64,000 nucleotides of DNA. It comes from Streptomyces resistomycificus. GTDB lineage: Bacteria; Actinomycetota; Actinomycetes; Streptomycetales; Streptomycetaceae. A program made the position numbers and the translations under genes. This document shows, piece by piece, positions 9,131-18,535 of this stretch. Where the stretch lies: assembly GCF_001514265.1 (NCBI RefSeq), contig NZ_KQ948991.1:97035-161034 (forward strand). Reading direction: 5' to 3'. The notes under the pieces were generated by a model, which was not told where the DNA came from, ran no database searches, and saw only the letters and a list, made by a program, of their open reading frames with translations. Within the stretch, counting starts at the first letter, position 1. Every line of letters begins with the position of its first letter.

Positions 9131-10161
9131 CCGGTGGTGAGCCGGGCGATCATCAACGCCACCAGGATGATCGCGCCGTAGATGGCCTGGATCCAGAAGG
9201 ACGACACCTGCGCCAGGGTGAGCAGGTTCTCCAGCATGCCCAGCAGCAGGACCCCGAGCAGCGCCCCGGCCAGGGATCCCTTGCCGCCGTTCAGGCTGAT
9301 GCCGCCGATGACAGCGGCCGCGAACACGGTGAAGATGAGGCCCTGACCCTGATTGGCGTTGATCGCCCCGACCCGTCCGGCGATCACCAGACCGGCCAGC
9401 GCGGCCAGGGTCCCGCCGATGACCAGAACTCCCCAGGCCACCCGGTCGACCCGGATGCCCGCGGCCCGCGCCGCGGGGGCGTTGCCGCCCACCGCGTACA
9501 CCGCCCGTCCCCATCGGTGGTAGCGCAGCGCCCACCCGGCGACAGCGAAGCAGGCGCCGGCCACCCACACGGAGACGGGGACGCCGAGCCAGCTGTCGGA
9601 CCCGAGGGCCAAGAACGCGGCGGGTGCGTCGAACAGGGTTTTACCGGACACCATGCCGACCAGGACTCCGCGCAGCACGATGTTCATCGCCAGGGTCACG
9701 ATGAATCCGTTGAGCTGGAGCTTGACGATCAGCAGACCGTTCACGGCCCCGATCAGCGCCCCGGTGAGCGGAATGATCAGCAGGCCGAACCAGGTGGGCA
9801 ACTCGCTGCCGAAACCCGCCGAGGCAGCCGGGATCACGGCCATGAAGCCGAGGGCCGGGGCGAGCCCCGCGATCGACTCCAGCGAGAGGTCCATCTTGCC
9901 GCTGATCAGGATCATCGCCTCGGCGAGCACCAGCAGTCCGAGCGCCGAGGAGGCGCTGAGCACGTTCAGCAGGTTGTCCCGCTCAAGGAAGCTCTCGTTG
10001 CTGACCGCACCGATGACCAGCAGCAGGAGGACCGCGGGCAACAGCGCCAGGTCGCGGACCCGGCCCAGGGCGATCGCACGGACGGGGTGGCGGACCGCTC
10101 TGTCCGGCCCGCCACCGGGCGTCGGGCCTTTCGTCCGGCCGCTCGGCGCGGTGTCATTCAT
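9115..10161 (-). CDS. Sugar ABC transporter permease, RbsC-like
   Basis: 348 residues, predicted polytopic membrane protein of the branched-chain/ribose permease family (BPD_transp_2). Hydrophobic spans alternate throughout, and the conserved cytoplasmic loop GINANQGQG-like region appears as GAINANQGQGLIFTVFAA with the following GGISLNGGKGS, characteristic of ribose/rhamnose/fucose-type permeases. Its start ATG overlaps the stop of the upstream ATPase gene by 8 bp, so translation is probably coupled. It forms the membrane channel of the importer encoded by this operon, likely as a homodimer. The stop codon is embedded in an 18-bp minisatellite, so the last residues may be strain-variable. Confidence 0.92.
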   Translation of the reverse strand: MNDTAPSGRTKGPTPGGGPDRAVRHPVRAIALGRVRDLALLPAVLLLLVIGAVSNESFLERDNLLNVLSASSALGLLVLAEAMILISGKMDLSLESIAGLAPALGFMAVIPAASAGFGSELPTWFGLLIIPLTGALIGAVNGLLIVKLQLNGFIVTLAMNIVLRGVLVGMVSGKTLFDAPAAFLALGSDSWLGVPVSVWVAGACFAVAGWALRYHRWGRAVYAVGGNAPAARAAGIRVDRVAWGVLVIGGTLAALAGLVIAGRVGAINANQGQGLIFTVFAAAVIGGISLNGGKGSLAGALLGVLLLGMLENLLTLAQVSSFWIQAIYGAIILVALMIARLTTGESQE

Positions 10162-11704
10162 GTCCGGTGCCGACCCCTTCGATCGAGGCCACCAGCTCTT
10201 CGTCGGTCCAGCCGACGGTGTACTCGGCGGCGAGAGAGCCGTTGAACATCACCAGCACACGGTCACAGGTCCGCAGGTCCGCCAGCTCGTCCGAAACGAC
10301 GAGCGCCGCGCGTCCCGCGGCCCTGGCGCGGTCGACGACCGACAGCAGCGCCCGCTTGGACTGCACGTCGACACCCGCCGTCGGATTGATGAGCACCAGT
10401 ACACGCGGGTCGGTGGCCAGCGCCCGGCCCATGACGACCTTCTGCTGATTACCGCCCGACAGGTCCTTGACCGGCTGGGCCGGGCCGTCCGTTCTGATGT
10501 CGAGACCGGTGATCGTCCGCCGGGCGAAGGCGTCCCGGGACGAGCGCGAGATCACGCCCAGCCGCCCCAGCCGGCCCATGATGGTCATGGACGCGTTCTC
10601 GGCGACCGACAGCTCCGGTACCAGCCCTTCATGGTGCCGGTCGCGCGGCACACAGCCCACGCCCGCCGCGAGCGCCGAGGGGACGCTGCCCGGCCGCGTC
10701 GGACGGCCGAGAACCTCGATCCGCCCGCTGTCGGGCCGGTACAGCCCGGCCAGCGCCTCGGCGACCTGATGACTCCCGGAACCCGCGAGCCCGGTCAGCC
10801 CCACCGTCTCGCCGGACCGGATGGCGAAGCTGACCTCCGTGAAATGCGGGCCACTCAGCCGGTGCACCCGGACGGCCACGGGCGCGTCCGCCGACGGCGA
10901 CCGGATCACGCCGTGGTCGGGGGCCGCACCCACGCCCCGGCCTCCGGTCATCGCCTCGATGAGTTCGGTTCTGCCCAGCTCGCCCACGGGTGCCGTGGTG
11001 ATCCAGCGGGCGTCCCGGAAGACGGTGACGACCTGGCAGACGGCGTAGATCTCCTCCAGATGGTGGGAGATGTAGAGGAAGGTGATCCCGGCCCGCTGCA
11101 ATCGCCGGACATGGGTGAACAGGCGGTCGATCGCCCGACTGTCCAGCTGGGCTGTCGGCTCGTCCAGAATGATGAACCGGGTTCCGCGCGAGATCGATCT
11201 CGCGATCTCGACCATCTTGGCGTCCTCGACGGTGAGCCTGCCCGCCGGCACGTTCTCGTCGACCTCCACACCCCATGCGTCCAGCAGCTCGCGAGCCGCC
11301 CGGCGCATCCGCCGCCAGCTGATCACCTGGCCTCGAACCGTGGGTTGCCGGTTGACGTGCAGGTTCTCAGCGACAGTGAGATCGGGGATGATCGTCGACT
11401 GCTGGTAGACGCAGGCGACCCGCCGCTGCCAGGCCTCACGGTCCGCCAGGCCGGGCGCGGGTTCGCCGTCGAACAGGACAACGCCGCGGTCCGGCCGCTG
11501 CAGTCCGGTCAGGATGGCCACCAGGGTCGACTTGCCGGCCCCGTTACGGCCGACCAGGGCGTGCGACTCACCGGCCCGGACGGCGATCCGCACGTCGTCC
11601 AGGGCCACGGTGGGCCCGTAGCGCTTACAGATCCCGTGGGCCTCGGCCACCGCGCGGCGATCGGCGCCCTCGGCGCGGGGTTCGGTCAGTGGCGTCCGGT
11701 TCAT
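10154..11704 (-). CDS. Sugar ABC transporter ATP-binding protein, RbsA-like (two ATPase domains)
   Basis: About 516 residues. The first ATPase half has Walker A GRNGAGKST and signature LTVEDAKMVEIAR with Walker B FIILDEPTAQLD. The second half has a degenerate Walker A (LAGSGSHQ) and signature DLSGGNQQKV with Walker B VLVLINPTAGVD, where Asn replaces the usual Asp/Glu. This asymmetric pair is normal for RbsA-type importers of pentoses and deoxyhexoses. I chose the ATG at 11704 because the conserved domain begins soon after and a weak AGGAAG lies upstream; a start at 11782 would reach back into the preceding gene. It powers the importer formed with the neighbouring permease and binding protein. 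Confidence 0.92.
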   Translation of the reverse strand: MNRTPLTEPRAEGADRRAVAEAHGICKRYGPTVALDDVRIAVRAGESHALVGRNGAGKSTLVAILTGLQRPDRGVVLFDGEPAPGLADREAWQRRVACVYQQSTIIPDLTVAENLHVNRQPTVRGQVISWRRMRRAARELLDAWGVEVDENVPAGRLTVEDAKMVEIARSISRGTRFIILDEPTAQLDSRAIDRLFTHVRRLQRAGITFLYISHHLEEIYAVCQVVTVFRDARWITTAPVGELGRTELIEAMTGGRGVGAAPDHGVIRSPSADAPVAVRVHRLSGPHFTEVSFAIRSGETVGLTGLAGSGSHQVAEALAGLYRPDSGRIEVLGRPTRPGSVPSALAAGVGCVPRDRHHEGLVPELSVAENASMTIMGRLGRLGVISRSSRDAFARRTITGLDIRTDGPAQPVKDLSGGNQQKVVMGRALATDPRVLVLINPTAGVDVQSKRALLSVVDRARAAGRAALVVSDELADLRTCDRVLVMFNGSLAAEYTVGWTDEELVASIEGVGTGHE

Positions 11705-11751
11705 CGCGGTCTCGCTTCCTGGGTGCCCGGAGGGGGACGGTCTCCCGGGTG

Positions 11752-12795
11752 TCAGGAGGTCTTGCGGATCTGGTTGCCCCACAGCGACGCGTCGTCGACA
11801 TTGGCCTTGGTCACCAGCGGTGCCGGGAGCTGGTCCTCCAGGATTCCGCTGGGCAGCCGGACGATGGTGCTGTCGTGGTCGGTCGGGCCCGGGCGGAAGG
11901 TCTGGCCCTCCATCGCCCGCTTGATGTAGTAGATGCCGTATTTGGCGTACTGGTCGGCCGGCTGGGAGACGGTCGCATCGATCAGGCCCTCGCGGATCGC
12001 ATCCAGCTCCTGCGGGATGCCGTCGTTGGAGACGATCACGACGTGCCTGGGATCACCGGCCGCCACCAGCGCGTTGTGCCGCCGCAGCGTGCTCAGTGTG
12101 GGGGCCAGATACACGCCGCCGGCCTGCATGTAGATGCCCTTGATATCGGGGTTGGCGGTGTACAGCGCCTCCAGGCCGGCCGCCGCCCTCTCCGCCTTCC
12201 AGGCGGCGGGAATGTCCAGCACCTTGATGCCCGGGTAGTTCTTCTCGACGCAGGAGCTGAACGCCTCCGAGCGATCCCGCCCGTTGACCGACGCCAAGTC
12301 GCCCTGGATCTGTACGACCTTGCCGGTCCTCACCGCGTCGCCGACCTGGCGGCAGGCCTTCTCCCCGTAGGCGCGGTTGTCCGCCCTGACCACCATCGCG
12401 ACCTTGCCCTTGTCCGGCGCCACGTCGACGGCGACCACCGGCACGTCCTTGCGCTGCGCGGCGTTCAGCCCGGCGACGATCGCCGCGGAGTCCAGCGGCG
12501 AGACGACCAGGCCCTTCACGTTCTGGGCGAGCAGGTTCTGGATGTCGGTGATCTGTTTGCTCGGATCCGAGTCGGAGTTCACCGTCTGAAGGAGGCGGAC
12601 GTCCTGGTCGGCGGCCTGCTTGGGAACGTAGGACTCGTAGGACTCCCAGAACGGTGAGGTGAGCAGCGGCAGCACCACCCCGACCTTGCCCGAAGCGGTG
12701 TCTGTGGTGCTGCTCGTGCCCCCACCGCAGGCGGTGACGGCCGACCCGCAGCCGAGTGCGAGGGCTGTCCCGACAGCGGCGATGCGTCGCTTCAT
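11752..12795 (-). CDS. Sugar-binding lipoprotein of ABC transporter (Peripla_BP_4)
   Basis: 347 residues. A classical lipoprotein signal peptide starts MKRRIAAVGTALALGCG and ends in the lipobox VTAC, so the mature protein is anchored at Cys-23 or close to it. The mature part is a type 1 periplasmic-binding fold: VVLPLLTSPFWESYESY at the front, the hinge pattern GLVVSPLDSAAIVAGL, and VIVSNDGIPQEL later. It captures the sugar outside the membrane and delivers it to the RbsC/RbsA-like pair. Context with fuconate dehydratase suggests L-fucose or a related 6-deoxyhexose or aldonate, which is inference. It is the third gene of a five-gene operon, 39 bp after the dehydrogenase. Confidence 0.92.
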   Translation of the reverse strand: MKRRIAAVGTALALGCGSAVTACGGGTSSTTDTASGKVGVVLPLLTSPFWESYESYVPKQAADQDVRLLQTVNSDSDPSKQITDIQNLLAQNVKGLVVSPLDSAAIVAGLNAAQRKDVPVVAVDVAPDKGKVAMVVRADNRAYGEKACRQVGDAVRTGKVVQIQGDLASVNGRDRSEAFSSCVEKNYPGIKVLDIPAAWKAERAAAGLEALYTANPDIKGIYMQAGGVYLAPTLSTLRRHNALVAAGDPRHVVIVSNDGIPQELDAIREGLIDATVSQPADQYAKYGIYYIKRAMEGQTFRPGPTDHDSTIVRLPSGILEDQLPAPLVTKANVDDASLWGNQIRKTS

Positions 12796-12834
12796 GGTGC
12801 TCGGCTCCGAGTGAGTGGTCTGTGGTCGGTCAGG

Positions 12835-13602
12835 TCAGTGGAAGGAGTCCGGACGGGTGCGGATGCCCTGTATCCCTCCGTCCACGGCGAGTGCCGTCCC
12901 GGTGGTGGCACCGGCCAACGGCCCGGCGAGATACGCGATGGCGTCCGCGACCTGCTGGGCGGTGACCAGGCGGCCGGTGGGCTGGCGGGCGACGAGAGCG
13001 GCGCGTTCGGCCTCCGGGTCGTCGGAATGTTCGAGCAGTCGGCGCACCCAGGGGGTGTCCACGGTGCCTGGGGTGACGCAGTTGACCCGGATGCCCTCGC
13101 CGATGTGGTCGGCGGCCATCGCCAGGGTCAGCGCGAGCACCGCGCCCTTGCTGGCCGCGTACAGCGCCCGCTGCGGCAGCCCGGCCAGCGCCGCGACCGA
13201 ACAGGTGTTGACGATGGCCGCGCTGGGAGACCGGCGCAGATACGGCAGTGCCGCCCGGCTGGTGCGGACGATGCCCAGCACATTGACGTCCAGCACGTGG
13301 TGCCATTCCTCGTCCGCGTTGTCCTCGACGGTGCCCAGCGCGCCGATGCCGGCGTTGTTGACCAGCACATCCAGGCCTCCGAACAGGTCCGCCGCCCGCC
13401 TCACGGCGTCGGCCACCGATGCGGCGTCCCCGACATCGGCCTGTACCACGTGCAACCGTGCGGGCACGCGGCCAGGATTCCGGTCGAGCACCGCCACCCG
13501 GCACCCTCTCGCGGCCAGGGTCTCGGCGGTGGCGAGGCCGATCCCGGACGCCCCGCCGGTGACGACCGCGGCCAGTCCCTGGAATTCCTCATCCGGGTTC
13601 AC
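12835..13602 (-). CDS. Short-chain dehydrogenase, probable 2-keto-3-deoxy-L-fuconate dehydrogenase
   Basis: 255 residues, classical SDR. Cofactor motif TGGASGIG lies at 15-22, with LDRN after the second strand; an acidic residue there favours NAD+. NNAGIG is near 87. The catalytic Ser, Tyr and Lys are seen in NTCSVAAL and LYAASKG (Tyr near 149). The C-terminal part contains [14 protein letters not shown] and [10 protein letters not shown], which I associate with the SDR group acting after fuconate dehydratase in the non-phosphorylative fucose pathway. The gene overlaps the stop of the dehydratase by 4 bp (ATGA), supporting a joint function. The exact substrate is an inference from this pairing. 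Confidence 0.85.
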   Translation of the reverse strand: MNPDEEFQGLAAVVTGGASGIGLATAETLAARGCRVAVLDRNPGRVPARLHVVQADVGDAASVADAVRRAADLFGGLDVLVNNAGIGALGTVEDNADEEWHHVLDVNVLGIVRTSRAALPYLRRSPSAAIVNTCSVAALAGLPQRALYAASKGAVLALTLAMAADHIGEGIRVNCVTPGTVDTPWVRRLLEHSDDPEAERAALVARQPTGRLVTAQQVADAIAYLAGPLAGATTGTALAVDGGIQGIRTRPDSFH

Positions 13603-14951
13603 GCCGGGGAGCCCTCAGCCGGTGGCACGTCGTACGGGGTCTGCCAGGCGGCGCCGCCGGGGAACGCGTACGCGGCCAACGACTCGGGCCGCATGGTCGA
13701 GCTGAAGCCGTGGGCGGTCGGGGCCGCGTACCGCCCACGGACGATCACGACCGGGTCGAGGAAATGCTCGTGCAGATGATCCACGTACTCGATGACCCGG
13801 TCCTGGAGGGTGCCGGAGACCGCCAGGTAGTCGAACATCGCCAGATGCTGCACGAGTTCGCACAGGCCCACCCCGCCCGCGTGCGGGCACACCGGAACCC
13901 CGAACTTGGCCGCGAGCAGGAGGATCGCCAGGTTCTCGTTGACTCCCCCGACCCGGCAGGCGTCCAACTGCAGAATGTCCAGCGCGTCCGCCTGGAGCAG
14001 TTGCTTGAACATCACCCGGTTGTGCACATGTTCGCCTGTCGCCACCCGCACCGGCGCCACCTCCCGGCGGATCGCCGCGAGACCGAGAATGTCATCCGGG
14101 CTGGTCGGCTCCTCGATCCAGTACGGGTCGAACTCCGCCAGCCGCCGGATCCACCCGACGGCCTCGGCGACCCCCCAGCGCTGATTGGCGTCCAGTGCCA
14201 TCCGCACCCCGGGGCCGATCGCCCCCCGCGCGGTACGGCACCGCCGCTCATCGTCATCCAGATCGGCGCCGACCTTGAGTTTGATCTGCCTGAACCCACC
14301 GTCCACGGCCTCCCGGGCAAGCCCCGCGACCTTGCTGTCCGGGTAACCGAGCCAGCCGGGAGACGTGGCATACGCCGGATACCCCTCGGCGAGCAGCCGC
14401 GCCTCCCGCTCCTTCATCCCGCCCCGCGCCCGCCGCAACATCCCCAGCGCCTCATCGGGGGTCAGTGCGTCTTCCACATAACGGAAGTCGATCAACGCGA
14501 CCACCTGCTCGGGCGCGAGGTCGGCGAGCAGCTTCCACAGCGGCTTCTCCTCCCGCTTCGCGTACAGATCCCACACGGCGTTCACCACGGCCCCGATGGC
14601 CATGTGCACCACGCCCTTCTCCGGCCCCAGCCATCGCAGCTGGCTGTCGCCGACGAGCGAGCGGCAGAACCCCCCGAGGTCGGTCAGGACCTCTGCCAGC
14701 CGTAGGCCGACGACATGCGGACGCAACGCGTTGATCGCGGCCACCTCGACCTCGTTGCCCCGCCCGATGGTGAAGCAGAACCCGTGCCCCTCCAGCCCGT
14801 CCCCGACATCGGTGCGGATGATCACGTATGACGCCGAATAGTCCGGATCAGGATTCATCGCGTCCGACCCTTCAAGCCGACGAGACGTGGGAAACCGGAT
14901 GTCGTAGGCGTCCAGCGCCGTGATCCGCCCCCGCGCCGGGCGGGGCCTCAT
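13599..14951 (-). CDS. fucD: L-fuconate dehydratase (enolase superfamily)
   Basis: 450 residues, mandelate racemase/enolase superfamily. The N-terminal capping domain has [18 protein letters not shown] and [10 protein letters not shown], which are strongly characteristic of L-fuconate dehydratases and human ENOSF1. In the barrel, the KxK base motif is IKLKVG (near 222), metal ligands are in ALDANQ (~251), WIEEP (~277) and ATGEH (~305), and the general base His is in CPHAGG (~353). It dehydrates L-fuconate to 2-keto-3-deoxy-L-fuconate. It is the first gene of the operon with an SDR and a sugar importer. A fucose dehydrogenase and lactonase are missing here, so the pathway needs genes elsewhere or the importer takes up the acid. 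Start ATG at 14951 has only weak ribosome-site support. Confidence 0.9.
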   Translation of the reverse strand: MRPRPARGRITALDAYDIRFPTSRRLEGSDAMNPDPDYSASYVIIRTDVGDGLEGHGFCFTIGRGNEVEVAAINALRPHVVGLRLAEVLTDLGGFCRSLVGDSQLRWLGPEKGVVHMAIGAVVNAVWDLYAKREEKPLWKLLADLAPEQVVALIDFRYVEDALTPDEALGMLRRARGGMKEREARLLAEGYPAYATSPGWLGYPDSKVAGLAREAVDGGFRQIKLKVGADLDDDERRCRTARGAIGPGVRMALDANQRWGVAEAVGWIRRLAEFDPYWIEEPTSPDDILGLAAIRREVAPVRVATGEHVHNRVMFKQLLQADALDILQLDACRVGGVNENLAILLLAAKFGVPVCPHAGGVGLCELVQHLAMFDYLAVSGTLQDRVIEYVDHLHEHFLDPVVIVRGRYAAPTAHGFSSTMRPESLAAYAFPGGAAWQTPYDVPPAEGSPA

Positions 14952-15359
14952 GGCGGGCGGCTCATCGACGTCATCGGGAGGACTCCAGAGAAATCAGGCC
15001 TGGCGGCAAGCTTGGACACCCCAAATGAGTGTATATCGCCCAAAAGCCCCGACCTCGCTACTGCCTCCCTGTGTCTCCCGACGGGGGGCCTGGACTCCGG
15101 GGCCCGCCTCGAGCGGGTCGCCCACGACGCGCCAACTGCGCGGCCTCCACAAGAGCCTCGCGATCTGACGACTTCGGACAACGCGTCGATCGCGCGCCAC
15201 GCGCCTCTGAACGCGAGAGGACCGTCGGCCCCATCTTGCGCCGCGACGCCCTCGGCCGGGTGATGGTCGCCACGCCAACGCCCATGGCGACGCCGAACGT
15301 TACTCCGCCGCTCACGATCACCGACGCCTACACGACCCACGCAAACAGCAGCGCCTGGT
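14952..15359. other. Leader region of the fucose operon; no gene recognised
   Basis: About 400 bp between fucD and the tRNA-Thr terminator. An AT-rich spot near 15021-15036 (CCAAATGAGTGTATAT) stands out in this GC-rich DNA and may hold the operon promoter or a regulator site, but no clear -35/-10 pair or palindrome is visible. A short frame encoding MTSMSRPP ends in TGA overlapping the fucD ATG, a possible coupled leader. Longer frames here lack codon bias and family resemblance. No integrase remnant is recognisable. Confidence 0.4.
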
Positions 15360-15404
15360 GAAAAAGCAAAAGCCCCAGGTCACGGCGAGTGAGTCCTGAG
15401 GCTT
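15360..15404 (-). terminator. Rho-independent terminator of tRNA-Thr
   Basis: Read on the minus strand, AAGCCTCAGG pairs with CCTGGGGCTT (one G-U pair) and is followed by TTGCTTTTT. It lies 7 bp beyond the 3' end of the tRNA. Confidence 0.8.
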
Positions 15405-15410
15405 CCACAG

Positions 15411-15484
15411 AGCCGCCTTCGGGATTCGAACCCGAGACCTACGCATTACGAGTGCGTTGCTCTGGCCATCTGAGCTAAGGCGGC
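15411..15484 (-). tRNA. tRNA-Thr (anticodon CGT)
   Basis: The 74-nt sequence folds as a full cloverleaf: 7-bp acceptor stem GCCGCCT/AGGCGGC, D-arm with AGCTCAGATGG, anticodon stem ACGCA/TGCGT with loop CTCGTAA, and T-arm with GGTTCGAATCC. The anticodon CGT (15448-15450 on the + strand as acg) reads the threonine codon ACG. CCA is not encoded. Its 3' half is duplicated at 6303-6348, marking it as the likely insertion target of the fucose island. Confidence 0.95.
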
Positions 15485-15602
15485 GCGCTGTTCGCACCAT
15501 GGTGCGGTCAGCAACGTCGGTAAGTCTACACAGTTTCCAGGGGTGCTCCGTACCAGCCCCGGGGGTGGGGGAACCGGGGTTGGTGGTGGTCGGCGGCAGC
15601 GG

Positions 15603-17201
15603 CTATGAGCAGCGCTTTCCGTTCGTCGGAGGGGTGCCGCGGAGCAGGTACGCGTTGATCGTGGAGTCGATGCAGGTGCTGCCGCGGCCGTAGGCGGTGT
15701 GGCCGTCGCCCTCGTAGGTGAGGAGGCGTGCGGAGGAGAGCTGGGCGGACAGGCCCCGGGCCCAGCGGTAGGGGGTTGCCGGGTCGCGGGTGGTGCCGAC
15801 CACGATGATCGGGGCCGCGCCCTTCGCCTCGATGCGGTGCGGTTCGCCGGTGGCCCGAACCGGCCAGTACGCGCAGTTCAGGGAGGCCCAGGCGAGACCC
15901 TCGCCGAAGACCGGGGACGCCTTCTCGAAGGCGGGGAGGTTCCTTCGGACCTCGTCCGGGCTGTCGAAGGCGGCCGGGAGGTCGAGACAGTTCACGGCGG
16001 CGTTGGCGAACATCATGTTCTCGTAGCGACCGTCGGCGTCGCGCTCGTAGTAGCTGTCGGAGAGGACGAGCAGGCCCGCGCCGTCGTTCTCCTTCATCGC
16101 CGAGGTCAGCGCCTCGCGCAACTGCGCCCAGCTCCCCTCGTCGTACATCGCCGCGATCACACCGGTGGTGGCGAGGGACTCGCCGAGCTCGCGGCCGTCC
16201 GCGTCGCCGGTGGGGATCGGGCGGGCGTCCAGCTTCTCGAAGAAGGCGTTGAGGTTGCGGCCGACCTGGCCGGGCTTCGTGCCCTTGCCCCCCAGCGGGC
16301 AGTCCGGCTGCTGCACGCAGTCCTTCGCGAACGACTGGAACGCCGTCTCGAAGCCGGCGGTCTGCTCGATGTTCAGCCGTCGCGCGGGCAGCGAGGGGTC
16401 CATCGCACCGTCCAGGACCAGGCGGCCCGCCCGCTCCGGGAAGAGGCCCGCGTACGTCGCCCCGAGGAACGTCCCGTAGGACGCCCCCACGTAGTTGAGC
16501 CTGGGGTCGCGCAGCGCCGCCCGCACCAGGTCCATGTCGCGGGCCGCCTCGACCGTGGACACATGGCGCAGCAGCCGGGGCGACTGGGCGCCGCAGCCCT
16601 CCGCGAACCCCTTGTACGCGTCGACCAGTGCGGTGGTCTCCCGCTCGTCGTCGGGCGTGGAGTCCGTCTGCGTGTACGCGTCCATGGCCCGCCCACCGAG
16701 GCATTCGACGGGCTCGCTGCGGGCTACTCCGCGCGGGTCGACGGCCACCATGTCGTAGCGGGCGCGGACCTCGGCCGGGTAGCCGATCCCCGCGTACGCC
16801 TGGAGGTAGCCGATCGCCGAACCGCCCGGCCCGCCCGGGTTCACCAGCAGCGATCCGAGTCGCTTGCCCGGCCCTGTGGCCTTCTTGCGGGCGACCGCGA
16901 GCCGGATGTCGCCGTCCGTCGGCTTCGCGTAGTCGAGCGGCGCCTTCAGGGTGGCGCACTGGAAGCCGGGGACGCCGCAGCTACGCCAGTGCACCCGCTG
17001 CCCGTAGTACGAAGCGAGGGCGGCCGGCGTGGCCTGGGGCAGTGCGGCCAGCGCCGCGTGGGCCGCCGCGCCGCCGGAACTCGTCGCACTCCCCGAGGAG
17101 CACGCGGAGACGAGCAGCGCCGCGGCGGCGAGGAGGGCCCCGCCGGTACGGGATCGGCGGGTGCGGCGGTGCGCGGCGGGCGGTTCGGTCTGGTCTGGCA
17201 T
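15603..17201 (-). CDS. Secreted alpha/beta hydrolase lipoprotein, tripeptidyl aminopeptidase type
   Basis: About 532 residues from the ATG at 17201. An Arg-rich start (HRRTRRSR) and hydrophobic stretch lead to the lipobox VSAC near residue 35, giving a membrane-anchored extracellular lipoprotein. The mature part is an S33-type alpha/beta hydrolase: oxyanion region NPGGPGGSA, nucleophile elbow GASYG (Ser near 241), acid in TTRDPATPY (~472) and His in EGDGHTAYG (~500). The C-terminal TAP-like domain fits mycelium-associated Streptomyces tripeptidyl aminopeptidases. The start is open: an ATG at 17303 has a much better ribosome site (AGGAAG, 7 bases away) but would put 34 residues before the signal peptide; ATG at 17234 is a third option. 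Confidence 0.85.
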   Translation of the reverse strand: MPDQTEPPAAHRRTRRSRTGGALLAAAALLVSACSSGSATSSGGAAAHAALAALPQATPAALASYYGQRVHWRSCGVPGFQCATLKAPLDYAKPTDGDIRLAVARKKATGPGKRLGSLLVNPGGPGGSAIGYLQAYAGIGYPAEVRARYDMVAVDPRGVARSEPVECLGGRAMDAYTQTDSTPDDERETTALVDAYKGFAEGCGAQSPRLLRHVSTVEAARDMDLVRAALRDPRLNYVGASYGTFLGATYAGLFPERAGRLVLDGAMDPSLPARRLNIEQTAGFETAFQSFAKDCVQQPDCPLGGKGTKPGQVGRNLNAFFEKLDARPIPTGDADGRELGESLATTGVIAAMYDEGSWAQLREALTSAMKENDGAGLLVLSDSYYERDADGRYENMMFANAAVNCLDLPAAFDSPDEVRRNLPAFEKASPVFGEGLAWASLNCAYWPVRATGEPHRIEAKGAAPIIVVGTTRDPATPYRWARGLSAQLSSARLLTYEGDGHTAYGRGSTCIDSTINAYLLRGTPPTNGKRCS

Positions 17202-17329
17202 GAGGAGGGGGCGGGAGCTGCGCCTGATGTGCATCAACCGAGCGTAACTCTGCGCAGCGGCTTGAATGCTCTGAGTGCATGCCATGGCTCGTACGAGTGA
17301 CATGGTCAACTTCCTGGGGGTGAGCTCCG

Positions 17330-18535
17330 TCAGCCCGCTCTCAGCGCCATCGTCATCGCCTCCACCGCGAGCAGCGGTGCCACGTTGCGGTCGAGGGCGT
17401 CGCGGCACGCGGCGATCGCCTCGATGCGGCGGAGCGTGGACTCCGGGGAGCCGGCGCGGGCGAGCCGCTCCAGGGCGTCCTCCGCGTCGGCGTTGGAGAT
17501 CGCCACCCGGGAGCCGAGCTGCAGGGCGAGGACGTCGCGGTAGAACCCGGTGAGGTCGGTCAGGGCGAGGTCGAGGCTGTCGCGCTGCGTACGCGTCCGG
17601 CGTCGCTTCTGCTTGTCCTCCAGGTCCTTCATGACACCCGCCGTGCCTCGCGGCATCCGGCCGCCCTGGACCGCGCCCATCGCGGCCTTCAGCTCCTCCG
17701 TCTCCTTGCCGTCCATCTCCTCGGCCAGCACCTTGGCGTCCTCGCTGGCCGCGTCGACCAGTTCCTGCGCGGCTCGGAGACAACCGCCGACGTCCTCGAC
17801 GCGCAGTGGCAGCTTCAGGACGGCTGCCCTGCGCTCACGGGCGGCCGGGTCGGTGGCGAGGCGACGGGCCCGGTCGACGTGCCCCTGTGTGGCGCGCGCC
17901 GCTGCCATGGCGGCGGCCGGTTCGACCCCCTCCCGGCGTACGAGCATGTCGGCGACGGCGTCGACCGACGGCGTCGACAGGTTCAGGTGCCGGCAGCGGG
18001 AGCGGATGGTGGGCAGGACGTCCTCGATGGAGGGGGCGCACAGCAGCCAGACCGTGCGGGGGGCGGGCTCCTCCACGGCCTTGAGGACGGCGTTGGCCGA
18101 CTTCTCGTTCAGCCGCTCGGCGTCCTCCACGAGGATGACCTGCCAACGGCCGTTCGCAGGCGAGGTGAACGACTTGCGGACGGTGTCCCGCATGTCGTCG
18201 GCGAGGATCTGCGAGCCGACCGCCGCGACCGTGCTGACGTCGGCGTGGGTGCCGATGAGGGCCGTGTGGCAGCCGTCGCAGAAGCCGCAGCCGGGGATGC
18301 CGCCGAGGGCGCGGTCCGGGCTGACACACTGCAGCGCGGCGGCGAAGGCCCGCGCCGCCTGGTTGCGCCCCGCGCCGGGCGGCCCCGTGAACAGCCAGGC
18401 GTGGGTCATCTTCGACGCCTCGGGCGGCGGCGCGGCGGTGGCGGCCGCGGTGACCAGGGCGTCGGCGTCCCTAGCAGCGGCACCGAGCTGCTCGCTCACC
18501 CTCTCCTGCCCGACCAGGTCGTCCCAGACGGCCAT
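17330..18535 (-). CDS. holB: DNA polymerase III subunit delta' (clamp loader)
   Basis: 401 residues, AAA+ clamp-loader fold. The N-terminal MAVWDDLVGQERVSEQL is typical of actinobacterial delta'. The P-loop position reads GPPGAGRNQAAR, lacking the usual Lys-Ser/Thr, in line with delta' being a stator that does not hydrolyse ATP. A zinc-binding Cys cluster is seen in PGCGFCDGCH. VILVEDAERLNEKSANAVLK corresponds to Walker B and sensor 1. The C-terminal third is the helical collar domain. It loads the sliding clamp with DnaX subunits. It follows the tmk fusion gene in the same direction after a repeat-rich gap; the pair tmk-holB is conserved in many bacteria. Confidence 0.93.
   Translation of the reverse strand: MAVWDDLVGQERVSEQLGAAARDADALVTAAATAAPPPEASKMTHAWLFTGPPGAGRNQAARAFAAALQCVSPDRALGGIPGCGFCDGCHTALIGTHADVSTVAAVGSQILADDMRDTVRKSFTSPANGRWQVILVEDAERLNEKSANAVLKAVEEPAPRTVWLLCAPSIEDVLPTIRSRCRHLNLSTPSVDAVADMLVRREGVEPAAAMAAARATQGHVDRARRLATDPAARERRAAVLKLPLRVEDVGGCLRAAQELVDAASEDAKVLAEEMDGKETEELKAAMGAVQGGRMPRGTAGVMKDLEDKQKRRRTRTQRDSLDLALTDLTGFYRDVLALQLGSRVAISNADAEDALERLARAGSPESTLRRIEAIAACRDALDRNVAPLLAVEAMTMALRAG

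Noticed and set aside
14948..15340. 130-codon minus frame upstream of fucD, considered as a lost regulator
   Set aside because: No helix-turn-helix or known regulator pattern is seen and it overlaps the fucD start; treated as non-coding leader.
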